This document shows positions 33,311 through 45,939 of a stretch of 64,000 nucleotides of DNA, piece by piece. Each line of letters starts with the position of its first letter. Within the stretch, counting starts at the first letter, position 1. Made by a program: the position numbers and the translations under genes. Location of the stretch: NCBI GenBank assembly GCA_951812925.1, contig OX638370.1, positions 94,936,897 through 95,000,896 on the forward strand. The letters are read 5' to 3'. The notes under the pieces are model-generated. The model had not been told where the DNA came from. It was given only the letters and a program-made list of their open reading frames with translations, and did not search any database. The DNA is from Calliopum simillimum (Eukaryota > Arthropoda > Insecta > Diptera > Lauxaniidae).

Positions 33311-35378
33311 CCAAAAGCAGGTTTCTAGAGTTTTTTTATTCCTTTGAAGACAAAAGTTTTTCCAAATAATATTAAAAGTGTTATGGAAGTAAAAACTTTG
33401 AAAAACACTTGCTTTTCTTAATTTGATCGCAATTGCTCTATACTTACATACGCTTATAATGTGGGAGTGCGTGCACATCTCAAATATTCGACAGCATTTC
33501 CCCCCACAATTTTAAATGAGGAACCCGCATCGTTTTGTCTTAATTCTGTACACATGTTCAGACACTACTTACGAGTCTTGTAATTTAATATCACATACAA
33601 TACAGACTCATAATCACACATACATTTGATGTATAAAACTCCACAAGTGCACTTCAAAGTCAATGCTTTAAAATACCAACACCAATAAAGCGTATCACAA
33701 CAAAGTAACCGAGACTTTAAAGTCAACATTTCTTAGAGTCAACATCCATCGACAGCAACAGCAGCAGCAGCGAGCGCACCAGCATCAAATCACATGTTGT
33801 CAAGAGTGGATTAACATATAGAAGGAAATAAAAAAAAAAAGACATCTTGTTGTTGCCGATGATGTTGATGTCGATGATGATGATGATGACAAAGTAAAAG
33901 CAGCCAATGCATTGATGATGAAGACGCTTACATTGACATTTGCTGTCATTTTTATGTTACGTATAATGTCACTTTGGGGGGAATCGAATGAAAATATGGA
34001 GTGAATTTGATACTTTTTGTATAGAACGATTAGTGTTGTTCCATCAATGCAACAAAAGTTGACATAAAATTTGTTTTTTTATTTTTTTCTCTCTCCCTCT
34101 CTCTTTTTGTTTATAGCCCCTACGTATTTTTTGACAATAATTTTCATTTTTTAAAGTAGACATTTGAATTGGCTTGTCATCGATTTGTAGCGACATGAGA
34201 ATGTGCTGTCAAAATGAATGTAGTTGCCACGGCAGCAGCAGCATCATCATCAGTTGGCTATCCCTTGTGATATTTTAAATTTTACTTCTTTTTGTGCATA
34301 TATCACACGTTGCATATGATGGTAGAAAGAAGAAACAAGAAGAACAAAAGTGCTGAAAATAGCTTCGTGCTATAAAGTGTGATAAAAGCATAGTTGGATG
34401 AAAATAAAAATTCAGAGTGAAAAAAGCCAAAATTGTTTACTTTATGATATGTGATATGCTACTGCATTGCATTTGCATGCATGTGATGGGTGTGTGATTT
34501 GTCATTGTGATAGCTTTGTTTGACTGGAAACATTACGATGAATTTTTTTATTTATGTTATTATTACTTTTTTCAACTTAATGTTGAACTAATTTGTTGAT
34601 GCTGATGAGCATCATCAGTGCAGTGATGCATCTGTGATATATATATCTGTTATAAAGCATGGTCACGGGAAAACATTTTTGATATTTTAAGCTTACTGCT
34701 GCAATGATATAATGTGTTAAATATGAAACCAACTAAAGAAAATAAATAAAATCACATTATTTATACCACAGTTTTTAAAATTACGAGTACACAGTTGTAC
34801 ATAGCTTATTTTAATAGTCGTTCAGTAAAATATTTTCCACAACATCGCAATGCAAAGTATGACAGGAAGCAAGAATGACCAGAATAACAACGACTGAGTC
34901 AACATTTTCCGGAAAGGAACCAAAAGACAAATAAACACAATAAACAAGGCCTCTGATTCTGTTGCTTTTTCTGTGCTTCCACTTGTTTGTGTTTTGTTCA
35001 GTTTATTTTTTCTTTTTTGCATGTCCTTGTTAAGCTATAATTGTCCTTTATATCAAACGAAGCATAACAAATAAGAAAATATTGTTTGTTTACTTTTGTT
35101 GTAGAAATCTGGTACAAAAAGAAATTTCAAAAGTTTCATAGGAAGTTTGACTTACCAAATTTCAGTTGAAAATATTAATGAATTTTCTTAACTCAAACAA
35201 AATATGTTTGTTTAGTACAAGGTCAGCTTTTCACAAGAAAAGTATGCCTCCAACTCAGTTTTACGGTATTACAAGTCTTAATATTTGAGGATTGAAGGAA
35301 AAAGACAACTCCTTCAACAAGCAAGTAAAATCTTCCTGAAAAAAAAAAAATAAAACATTCAAATTTTAAACTGAATAT
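33311..35378. other. unassigned DNA with microsatellites
   Basis: Contains a GCAGCAGCAGC tract near 33760, a GATGATGATGATGA tract near 33875-33888, a CTCTCTCCCTCTCTCT tract near 34090, and GCAGCAGCAGCATCATCATC near 34232. No gene recognised. Confidence 0.45.
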
Positions 35379-36440
35379 TTATCGGCAGAAATGTTTTTCA
35401 AAGTATTTTCCAGCATGATTTATACACTTTTGCATGCGCTCAAACCAATTGTACAAGCACTTTTTCCACTCCGACTGAGACACCTCCAAAACATGGTTTT
35501 TGAGCGCTTCAACGGCATTTTCTGGCGACGAAAATCGTTGACCACGCATTTTTTTTCTTGATGTGCGGGAATAAAAAGAAGTCATTGGGTGCCAAGTCTG
35601 GGCTGTATGGCGGATGACCCATCAATTTGACGTTTTGGGCGATCAAAAAGACGCTGGTTTGAGCCGATGTGTGAGAGCTCTCATTGTCACGGTGAACAAT
35701 GATTCGTTTTCTTTTGTTCGTTTTTCGAACTTCTTCCAATGCTTCAAGCAAAGAAATTGTGGTGTACCACTCAACATTGACCGTCCTACGTTTCTCAACC
35801 GGAACAGTTGCCACATGACCAGTTTTGCTGAAAAAACAGGCGACCATTTGCTTCGAAGTGCTTCTTCCACGAACACCTTTCGTTGGATTTGGCTCGTCTT
35901 CGAAGACCCACACGGTCAATTGCTGTTTTGTTTCGGGCTCATACGCATAGATCCATGATTCGTCACCTGTGTCGATTTTATAAACGTCTTTTGAAGCAAC
36001 GCTATCGTATTTTTTCAACATTTCTTTGCACCAATTGACACGAGCCTTTTTTGAGCGATTGTCAAATTGTACGGGATCCAACGAGAACAAACCTTTTTTA
36101 CGGCCAGATGTTCATGCAATATCAAATGTGTGCTAGTGGGAGAAATGCCCAAAGACGCTTCTATCTCACGATATGTCACATGACGATCTCACATTATCAG
36201 TTCACGCACGGCATCAATGTTCTCTGCCACAACTGCCGTTTTTGAACAACCTTTACGGAATTCGTCTTTGAGCAAGCGTCGGCCACGATTGAATTCATTA
36301 AACCAGTTTTTCACAGTGCTATAGGATGGTGCTTTATTGTCATATAAAGATTTAAGTTCATCGATGCACTCTTGTAGTGATAATCCACGTCGAAAGTTGT
36401 GAAAAATGATCGCACGAAAATGTTTACGAGTTAGTTCCAT
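35379..36440 (-). pseudogene. mariner transposase (D34D), one stop and two A-run frameshifts
   Basis: Starts MELTRKHFRAIIFHNFRRGL, a start seen in many insect mariners outside the irritans group. The N-terminal HTH is intact to residue 83, where a TGA (36191-36189) replaces a probable Gln codon before DRHVTYREIEASLGIS. A run of six A where seven are expected (about 36050) shifts the frame. The DDE domain follows with YKIDTGDESWIYAYEPETK, IVHRDNESSHTSAQ (relatives usually have HDNAS) and MGHPPYSPDLAPNDFFLFP, giving a D34D spacing. A run of eight A where seven are expected (about 35550) shifts back before MRGQRFSSPENAVEAL. The C-terminus is FERMQKCINHAGKYFEK. Dead copy. I could not delimit its terminal inverted repeats. 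Confidence 0.92.
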
Positions 36441-36656
36441 TTTTTTGCCAAATTGATTTTTTCAAGTCACTGTAAACAACACAATTGATGGTCGTACGTC
36501 AAATCGTTCTGAGTACGTTTATGCTAAAAAATATCAAACTTTCCAATAGAAATGTCAGATTGCACCTGGCAAGACATAGTGTTGCCTGGGCCAGAAATAT
36601 ATATAGCAGCCAACGTAGTAAAAAACAAAAGGAGAAAATATTTGCGAATTACAAAG
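36441..36656. other. probable 5' end of the mariner plus spacer
   Basis: Contains AATGTCAGATTGCACCTGGC near 36549, which may include the mariner's outer end. The matching left end was not recognised, so no boundary is called. Confidence 0.35.
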
Positions 36657-36658
36657 TA

Positions 36659-38206
36659 GGGTAAACGCGGGAGATATGGCACCCCTGGATGATATGGCAC
36701 CCCTGGGTTATATGGCACCCCTATCAATTTCAATACTTCCAGCTTTCATAGCATTCAAATATGGACACTGTTGAATTCAACTGAGCGAGAGACTTTGTGG
36801 TATGTTGATCGTTTAGTTGTAGTTGCTTTAATAGCTTGTGTGTGGGATTTTTAAAAAAATTTTTGAAATGAATTTTGATTTACATATATTTCGAGAGGCA
36901 GCAAAGCGGGGAGTATTTGATACAACTTTAGGGTGCGTATATCAAAACAAACAGAATTGAATGTGATTTAGTTTTCGGATGAACACGAGCGCGAGTGAAC
37001 ATGTTTATTCGTTTCGTGGCATTATTACTCGGAATATACCGAAAGGGAGATATGGCACCCCACTACTGCGGGTGATATGGCTCTGATGCCATATCTCACT
37101 ATGCAAGTTAAAAGATGTTTGGGACTACAAGTATTGTTACTTAGTGCTAAATCTTTGTGTTTCGGTTTTCAATAATTTTTAGAACATAAAGTTGACTAAA
37201 CTCTGGATGTGAAGGGCCAATAACCAGCATCTGTAATAACACGGGCTCATCAACGAGAAAAACATTATAGAACCAAGCACGTTCAGCTTTTGTGTTAGGC
37301 TTGAACCACAGCAGCAAGTGTTTCAAACGGTACTTCTGGATTTTAATCTACTGGGACATACCATTTCAGTCCATATAAAATTCTAGATCACGCCTTTTTA
37401 CAGGATTGCATTGAGATAAATCAAGGACAAAATATGGCTAAAGCGGTTCAATTTGCCACAGAGCCACAGAATTTTAGTCAGGCAGGATCTTCAATGATTG
37501 TGTTTTAATTTTCATTTGATCAATCTGAGGATTTTTCTAGGATATGCTAGAAGAGCCTGAAAATGTCTTAAAGGAAATAGCCCCGTATTAACGACATCGA
37601 AAAGTTCTAAGCCGAGCACAAGAAAACAAACGGCAAGGATTTTAATGTCTCCCGAAAATATGGTCCAGCAGAAAACAAAAAATTTTAAAAGAAAAACACA
37701 ACCAAAGAAGAAAACTTATAAACGCAAGATGGTAACTAACTATGCTTCTTCCGATGAAGCTGATGAAAATTGTATTTTAAGATGAATCTGATGGGCCTGA
37801 AGATTTAGGCGAAAATTAATGCGTTGGATGGGGAGAAGAATATGGATAAACCACTAAAAAAGACGATTAGATCAAACGCGTAATGTGCTGTATGTGGTTA
37901 CATGAGACATGTACATCATTTGTGCACACATGCAACAATTGTTGCTACAAAAACTTAAAAGCCGCTTAGGGTGCCAATGATATGGTGCCATATTACCAGT
38001 AGTCTCGAGTGATTTGGCACTTTATAGCATTTTTTTATAATGAAGTAAATACATATTTGCAATCATTTTTAACTAAAGTTGAAGTACTTTTTTTTATTTC
38101 AAATTAATAAAAGCTCAAATTTGTGTTTAATTTTTTTAAAAAGCTCTTTTAATTCTGGTTTTATAGCAGTTTAGCGAAAAGGGTGCCATATCTCCCGCGT
38201 TTACCC
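36659..38206 (+). mobile_element. pogo-like element with word-repeat termini
   Basis: 1548 bp with perfect terminal inverted repeats of about 26 bp starting GGGTAAACGCGGGAGATATG. TA duplications are at 36657-36658 and 38207-38208. The left end carries three tandem GATATGGCACCCCTG-type words. More copies lie inside (37050, 37075 and inverted near 37090; a degenerate block at 37970-38025), and one inverted copy is at the right end. A decayed plus-strand transposase C-terminus is present. TA target, TIRs and that C-terminus support the pogo/Tigger group of Tc1/mariner elements. Confidence 0.88.
37318..37960 (+). pseudogene. pogo-like transposase C-terminal relic
   Basis: In broken frames the plus strand reads SNGTSGF-stop-STGTYHFSPYKILD, near 37325. 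This matches the 'GF..TGI.PF....F' segment after the DDE_1 domain of pogo-type transposases. Further on come EEPENVLKEI, a Lys-rich region, and MCCMWLHETCTSF...TCNNC near 37890-37945. The last is a Cys/His cluster like the small zinc-finger tail on many insect pogo-like transposases. No DDE catalytic domain was recognised, so most of the gene is missing or unrecognisable. Confidence 0.6.
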
Positions 38207-38208
38207 TA

Positions 38209-40795
38209 CATAAACGAACGCCAAATATAATGTATCTGGGTAATTGTCCAAAAAATTTACCAATCAAACTCTTGTGGCTCAAAACCATAATATAAAGAGC
38301 TAATGACTCACTCTCCTGCCTATCCCAAGCCGCACGTAGTGCAATAAAATCAAAAACATCAAAATAATTTTGACTCTGGTGAAAAGTTCACGCGGGCATG
38401 CAAAACGAGCGAATTTAGTGCACTAACAAGTAGTTTAGGATGGGCAGGAGAATGAGTTTTTAACACTTAACATATAATATAAATAATAATATAAATAATA
38501 ATATAGTATAAGTAATGTATAGTATGGTGAAGCAAAATTAAAGAAAAAATTAGTGCATCAAAAATGATCATGGATTAAGATCTTAAAACAAAGGCTGCAT
38601 ACTTAGTTTCGGTCAAAACCTCTGAAAAGATCGCCCGCCCGGGGCTTGAATGAAGGTCTAAACGACAAAAATCATTGATTTTTAACAGTATTTTTAACTT
38701 ATCTCAAAAACAGCGAAATGATTGGTAGTAATTCATCCCAAATCTTTGAAAAGGATTAATTTTCTACATTTTTTGTTTTTTTCTCAATGCTCTACAGTGA
38801 AGTTTGTCCTATGGAAGTACCGGAAGAAGTTAAAAATTTTCGATTCAAAAAACGGTTTTTTTCCTATAACTCAAGATACAAGAAACACACAAAAACTTTA
38901 GACCTCAATAAATGTAGGAAATCTGTTCTCCCATAGTTTTGCTTTCAAGTCTTTTTTCTAAAAGTAAATAGTTTCCCGCTAGAGGCCGAAATTTGTTAAA
39001 AATAATTGTATATCATGAAAAAGCAACCTTTTTATGTTTTAGTTTTAAAATATGACCAAAATGTTGATTAGAAACTAATGAAAAAACTAAGGGCTTTCAA
39101 ACATGGTCTTCAGAATATAGAAAAGATACGATAACTCTAACATACTTAGTATTTTTTGTAAAGGTGTGATTTTGGGTATTTTTGTTTCACTGTGTTTTTG
39201 TAATTGGTGCATTTTTTCAGACCAAGAACGTCAAAATAAGTTTGTGGTTACCTTGCGAATTTCAGCCTGAGAGTTCCGATATTTTTAAATTTTTGTCAAA
39301 AACGCCTGATTTTGAATATCAGAGAGTGTATACCCTAAAAACCGTAAAAAATGTGCACAGTTACATTCCAAAAACTGTAGGATATACAACTTGCTATATT
39401 TTGTTCCTGTAGATCTTGTTTGTACAGCTAACAGTTTGTGCACTAGATGGCGATTTTTGTGATAAAAAAATCGAATTTTTAGTATTTTTAGAGTTTACTT
39501 TCCAGCTATGTAGTCAAAGAAAAAAGTTTTCCATACAAATATTGTGTTAAATTATTTTTTGGAAAGTCTTTCAATAGTTCTTATTTCAGTTGTAAACAGA
39601 ATATTTTTTTTGTATGGGTGTCAACCTAACTCTCCTTTATTTCAATGTACATATTTGCAAAAAATGTTTACTTTACACTCAGCCGATAAACCCCTTTTTT
39701 TGTACAGCAAACAAATCAGCGCTTATCACTTATCAAATTTTTTAAAAGTAATCAATACCACTCAAAAAAAGAGGGTGTCTCAACAAAGGGTTTGTCATTA
39801 ACATGCCAGGTGTATCACTTTGTGCCCACTGCAACAAAAAATGCGATGATTAATGGCGCCAAATTGAATGACACTATCAACGAGTAAACATTGCACTCGA
39901 AAGCATTTTGATTTCGAAAATGAAAAAACGTATTTTGAGATTTATACAACTTGAAGTTTCTTATCACCCCAACAAAACAGCAAACAATTTATTATTTTCC
40001 GGGTTTTTAAAAAAAAAGACAAAAACTTTTATTCTCATTTACTTCATCTACACCCATTCTTTTATTTTATGACCACAAACTAAAGAAATGCCAAAGCAAA
40101 GGAACTGTCAATATTTCTTTTGAGTGAATTATGTCGAACAATAAAAAGTTTTCTTTTATTTGCTGCTTCATGTGCGCGTCGAGCGGGCGTGCGTGCGTGC
40201 GTGCTTGCATATCTCGACAACGTGTACGAAAGCAACAAAGCAAAGAAAGGTGTTGGCACACAGCTATCTATGTGGTTTCTGCTGAAAAAGGTAATGCAAC
40301 ATAATTCACCCACTGCCCCTTTTTTCGATTTTTTTTTTTTCTTGCAACACTACGCCAACGTCAGCGGGCGGTATTCCATCATTTTTCTTGTGATCTATCA
40401 TATTTAAGTTTGACAGTTAGCGCTAGATAAGCGCACGCTTTAAAGCAGCGCGTCCATGCAATGCATGCACGCAGTCAGTCAATGAAACCCACCTTTTTTT
40501 TATTAATAATAAATTTTATTAAGTTGGTTTTTGATAACACAAATGGAATGTTAAGACAACTTACCTTTTATTTTTAAATATTTGATTTACTCGAAGGTGT
40601 GATAAATCTGTAAAGAAACAAAGAAAAAGTTTGTGTGATAAAAAATGCGTTTTGATTTTTATGAATTTGTTTTGTATTAAATTGTAAATTAAAAATTGGG
40701 GCAATTTTTATCTTTTTCATGCAATATTTATTTCTATTTAAAGAGTGTCTTATCATAAAAAACAATTTCTCTTTTTAATGAAAAGAAGTGCAGGA
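38209..40795. other. unassigned AT-rich DNA
   Basis: A short piece at 38445-38470 (GGAGAATGAGTTTTTAACAC) matches the end of repeat X. A (GTGC)n tract lies at about 40188-40205. Open frames at 39182-39412, 39544-39801 and 40120-40407 have no recognised similarity. Confidence 0.35.
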
Positions 40796-43688
40796 GTGCG
40801 CATTGTATAATGTTCAGTTTTCAATGATTTTCAAGTCGTGATATCTCATGAACGGTAAGCCGGACAAAAAACAGTTTCAAAAGACCCTTATAGGGAATTG
40901 AACGTTCTACAAAATGCAAGAAATTTTTTTTTTTCTAGGACGAACCGTTTTGGAGATATTTTGGAAAACGGTTTTTTTCTAAATTTAAGGTTTGTTAAAA
41001 ATATATCTCCTAAGCTATAAGTCATGAGAAAAAAAACAACATTGAGCTTATAACGAAATTAATTCCCTATAAATAGATATTTTTACTTTAAACGTGTAAC
41101 TCACCGTTCATGAGTTATCGCAATTTTAAGCTCAATACATCACTGTGCCTGCTCATAAGTGGCAGACAGTTGGTCGTTTATAAGCTACAATATTGTGCCA
41201 CAATATTTTTCTCTAAGTTTAACCGTTAAAGAGATATTTGTAAAAACTGATTTCGGACGCCATTTTTCTAATATGGCGGCGCAAGCGAACACGATTAGCG
41301 GTAGCACAGCTGAAATTCTAAAGGAGCACATCAAAATCTACAAAATAACTTATCTGCAAAAATACCGCAAAACTTTCTAGGTAAAACTACCAAATGACTG
41401 TATTAAGACTCTAAATTGACATAGGTAATGGCTTCAAATGCAATATACAACTACTGTAGCAACCCAAATCAAAGCCCGACTCAGCTGGTTAATGGTAACT
41501 ATCGACAGACTAGATCCTGAAAAATAAATCCAATGCCTCCAACACAGTACTCCTAATCTTATGTGATGGTACACTAATAGTGAAGTGTCGTCAAAAACAA
41601 CTTGCTTTAGTACAAAAGAAGGCAGCACTTTGGCATCAATATACCACAAAGTATCAAGAACAGTCAAATTTCTGAGGGAAATCATGTGGCATCTGAAAAA
41701 GAGGTCTCCACCGAACCGGATAGTAGATGTCGTTAAAAGACAGCGCAAAATTGCAGTTTGGAAGACAAAATCAAAAGTAGTAACTTACATGCCTCATCCC
41801 GCATTTTAAAAAATGGAGAAAATGACTTTTCGTAGAAGTGAATTACTACCTCCTGCAATTCTTCTCTGGTCTCAAATATTATCAAAAGTATCTGCGAAAC
41901 TGAAAACCCAGACTGCAAAGTCAACAATAGTTCTACAGATTATGCAGAACATAAAAAAAGAAACAACAAAGACGCAGAAACACAATAACAAAAAACGTCA
42001 GAAGCTACGAAAGTACATTTTCCTTGGCACAATACCTTACGCCATCTATTAGCATTAGATATAATCAAAAATATGAATACCTACTTGAAAAGAAAGATGA
42101 TTTTTTATAAACAAATCATGTTCACTCTTCAAAAAAAAAAAAAAACAATCGAATTCGATTAAGTAAAATGAGGATATCTCTGAAACAAATCGATCATTAT
42201 GAAGAATTATGGCAGTTGAAAATGTGATAGACCAAAGGTCAATTGAAACGGTATGCTAGAGAATGAAATATGAGAATTTGGAAAGTGTTGGAGGGAAATC
42301 AAAATTATTGAAATTTATCGTGTTCGATGAAGATGATTTCTTTTGTCTATGCGTTGAAGGAAATGCAGTAGAAAAAGAAGTATAATTTGGCACACCTCTT
42401 ACTATAAAACCCCATAAATACGAAGAAAATGTATGCATATATGATACTCTAAAAATACAATTCAATGTCAAGAGTTCAACAGAGCAAAAGCTAAGCCTTT
42501 ACACGTTCATGTTTTCAAATAAAAATTTAATTTTTGCGCTTGAAACGAAGCATTAAAAATGAACTTCCTCAAATATCTACATACATAGATGGCATGCATA
42601 TGAAGAGCGCAGTATAAAATTTTTAATACTTTCCATACAATGACTGACTAGGAAGAAACACAAAAATACGGAAGAGCTCCCAATACACTTGGCCAGATGT
42701 TAAGCTACTTATTTCACTTGAACGCTCAGACTTTTGATTACTTTCGACACACAGACACAACACACAAAAAACATGGAAGCAGCGAATGAGTGAGTCACTA
42801 ATACTACTAGAGCAGCACATGATACCTAGAGCATAAATACAAATACAGATACCCTTTGCTTTGCCACGGAAAAAACATGTCTGCGGGTATTAAGATATCA
42901 AAACAAACTTCTACCGCCAACACTCCACTCTCCGCTACTTTTCCACCATTTCATAGAGAATACACGAGAAATGTTACAAAAAAAAAAAAAGTAACAAGGG
43001 TGTTAAGGCCCAAAAATCGATACTCAAAAAAGTAAAATAACAAAAGAGCGAAAATACTCAAAGTGTCGGGGAGTTTTACGAGCATTGAAATAAAAATGAA
43101 ATTCGAAAAATTTTAATATTAAAATTGAAGAAGTAAAAGTAATAGAAAACGAAAGGAAGAAGAAAGACGGTGAAGAGTGTTTTAACCACAAAAGTAAATA
43201 AACAATGGCAAAATATGGTGACAAATGAATAAAGTTAACATGATACTGCGGAAAAAATTATAGAAAAAAAAAAATAGGGGAATTTATTTCGAAAAAAAAA
43301 TTGTACTCTTTATTTTGCTATGATTGTCATACGCAGGCTTACATGGAAATATAATAAAATGAAAACAATACGCCAAATGTAAAAGTTGTTTGATAGGGTA
43401 AAGTGAGCAAAGAGTGCACGCATGTTTTGATACCGCTTTTGGTTCTACTTATTGTGCCATTCAATGAACCTATAGCGATCATTGAGGCTGAAATGGCTTT
43501 CATCTAAATATTGGCCATAGGGAAAGAAAGAAACTCCATAAATTCGGAAAATGTTGATGGTAATTAATGCCACAAGCTATTTTTTATGCCATAATCATCA
43601 TTTGTCCACATATGTGGACATTTCAAAACTATTGCTTGGCATTGAAAAACTAATTTTTTTAGTGAAGTTTTGAATCAAAATCCAAGAT
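40796..43688. other. unassigned DNA, some longer unrecognised frames
   Basis: Opposing frames at 41434-41748 (minus, 104 codons) and 41585-41809 (plus) overlap, so at most one could be real. Neither shows a domain I know. The stretch 41160-42050 has somewhat higher GC and could be a decayed element. No terminal repeats seen. Confidence 0.3.
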
Positions 43689-43893
43689 GTGAATATGAAT
43701 AGCCTATTTAGTTCGCTCTGTATGCGATTCAGGAAGAAAACTGAAGCTCAGAGTTCTGTGAAAACTGATCAACACGTTAGGTCACTTCGTGAGCGCGCTG
43801 GAGCATTGATTTTGGTGCCCTTCACAAAATCAACAACATTCAAGGAAAGTCAAGTCAAGCAAATAAGCATCCGTTTTCTCGGAATTATTGCTA
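43689..43893 (+). other. unrecognised short open frame ending at a Helitron-like insertion
   Basis: About 68 codons beginning MNMNSLFSSLCMRFRKKTEA and ending SIRFLGIIA, with protein-like composition (charged and hydrophobic residues well mixed). At that point the Helitron-like element begins. On its far side the sequence continues in the same frame for about 8 codons (YSGHRYK) to a stop. No homology is claimed. It could be a fragment of another element's gene. Confidence 0.25.
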
Positions 43894-44281
43894 CTAGAAT
43901 CGCCCAGTGGTCAAAATTCGACCACAAATGTATTAAATAAATTTGGTACTTTTTTGACACTTTTAGTACCTACATTTTTTGGTACGAAATAGAAAAGTTA
44001 ATTTATCGTTCCTGGTATAATTTAAGCAACATATAAACAAAACAAAAAACTTTAGTCGGTGCTATGCTTTTTGTCTTTCTCTTTGTGCTTTGTCCTTTTT
44101 TCAGCTCTATGTGGCCGTGTATTTTGTTGTTGTTAATATTAAAAAATTTAAATTAAATTTGACCTGGCTTAGAGTATTAACATTATATTAACTTTGTTCA
44201 TATTTACACACAAATACCTTTCTAATGGTGTATAATTTAAAGTCCCTCTCCAAGTTTTTGTCTTGCTTATTAATATATAGA
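43894..44281 (-). mobile_element. non-autonomous Helitron-like element, copy 1
   Basis: 388 bp. Read on the minus strand it begins TCTATATATTAATAAGCAAG and ends GGGCGATTCTAG. It is inserted between A and T (A/TC at the 5' end, CTAG/T at the 3' end), with no target duplication. A perfect 6 bp stem with a 7 nt loop (GTGGTC-GACCAC, 43907-43925) lies 13 nt from the 3' end. TC start, CTAG end, AT insertion and subterminal hairpin are the defining Helitron features. There is no Rep/helicase coding. A second copy is at 56555-56947. Confidence 0.85.
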
Positions 44282-45070
44282 TTTATTCTGGACATAGATA
44301 TAAGTAGAATTATAATAATAGAAAATTATGAAATCTTCTAGAGTAATTTCACATGAAAAAATCTGCTGATGTACCCTATGTTTTTTCGAATAACAAAACA
44401 AAAGTGCCACAAACGGAAGCCTTTCTTTTTGTAGGCTGCTGCCTTTAACTTCCTGCTGATTTTCAAGTCATTGTCACGTTCTCAATTTTAATGCCGTTGC
44501 TTTGCTTGTCGGCGGTCTCTTTTTTGTTTTTATTTTTCAGTTTTATTGGTGATATTTCGAGTTCTTTTCTCTTTAGTATCGAATCATAAAAATCAAATTG
44601 TGGCAGTAGTAGCAGTAGCAGCAGCAGCACAAATAAAGTGTTTATTGGTTTCTAGGCAATTTTTGACGTTTACATTTTTTCAATTTTAAAAATTTTTACG
44701 CTGCATTTGCATATTTTGAACTGTGTCTTTTGTATGAGACAATTTGTATTTAATTTTAAATTTTAAAATTCCTCTTCGTTGTTACTGTGTCATTTCTATT
44801 TTTTGCTTTGGCATTGCATGCAGCATTTATGAGTCACGTGCTTTGCACATTTGCTACATCAAATCAACTGTCAAGTTGATAGCAGCTGCGTGCCATTTCA
44901 ATTTTATATTTGTATGTTGTATGCTCAAGTGTGCGCAGATTTATTTGCTGCACTGTATTCAAAATTTAAACACTAAAACTTCTTTGTTACTTATGTTAAA
45001 GATTTTTGAGTTTTACAGAGTTCATAGTGATAGTGATAAAATTGTTGTTTAGATAAACTTTTTAACGACT
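44282..45070. other. unassigned AT-rich DNA
   Basis: A 102-codon plus-strand frame at 44744-45052 shows no recognised domain. A GCAGTAGTAGCAGTAGCAGC tract lies near 44602. Confidence 0.35.
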
Positions 45071-45319
45071 GTTCGACACTCATGTAAAGTTGGCTCCGTG
45101 ATTTTTGAAAACCGAAAATTTTTTTAGAGTTCTGGGTCCCTTAGGAATAGTTCTGTAGTTCTTTCACATAATTCGAAATATTTCTGCGAAATCGGATCAA
45201 AAATCTGAGGTGCACCGTTTTTGGCTCAGCGCCAGGTTTTTTACGTAGAGGAGTTCTGATAACATTTTTGAGCTCACAAGAGAGAGTTCTGGAGTTCTTT
45301 ATATTTTTTTTTTTTTGAT

Positions 45320-45760
45320 TAAAATGAACAAATGTACAAATATTTCGGAAAAATGTCACAAGGATTTTCTATACAACTCTTTGAGCCCTATCCGGAACTT
45401 CAATCAACAGTCCTCTACGAATAGTCATTTTCGGATACTTAGTAAAAAACCGAAAATTTTTTCTAATTTTAAAATGAAAATTACAAATATTTTGCAAAAA
45501 TTTTACTCAATATTTTCTTCAAAACTCTTTGAGCACAATCTAAAACACTAATCGGAACTCCTTTACGATAAAATTTTTATTTTCGAATACTTCGAAAAAA
45601 ACCCAAAATTTTTTGATATTTCAATTAAAAGCAAAGTACAAATATTTCGGAAAAATATATCGGGAATTTTCTTTAGAACTCGTCGAGCACTATCCAGATC
45701 TGTAATCAAAATTTTTTTGTTTTGTTAAAAACTTATTTAAAAAAAAAAATTTTATCTGAA
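45320..45760. repeat. three ~150 bp tandem units in the core of FB-1
   Basis: Each unit runs through GTACAAATATTTCGG, a TTTTCT-TA-AACTC-TTGAGC segment, and ACTCCTTTACGATAAAATTT or equivalent, then an AT-rich joint with a TTCGGATACTTA/TTCGAATACTTC motif. Tandem cores of this kind are typical of foldback-type elements. Confidence 0.75.
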
Positions 45761-45939
45761 AAATTTTTTAACCAAAAAAAAAAAAAAAATAAGAAACTCC
45801 AGAACTCTTTCATGAGAGCTCAAAAATGTTATCAGAACTCCTCTAAGTGAAAAACATGGCTTTGAGCAAATTAGTCCGGCAATATGGCTTTGAGCAACAT
45901 GGCAGAACTATTTCGAATTTTGTGAAAGATCTTCAGAAC

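Noticed and set aside
41434..41809. Overlapping 104- and 74-codon frames as a gene
   Set aside because: They are on opposite strands, lack known motifs, and I found no splice or terminal-repeat context. Listed only as unassigned.
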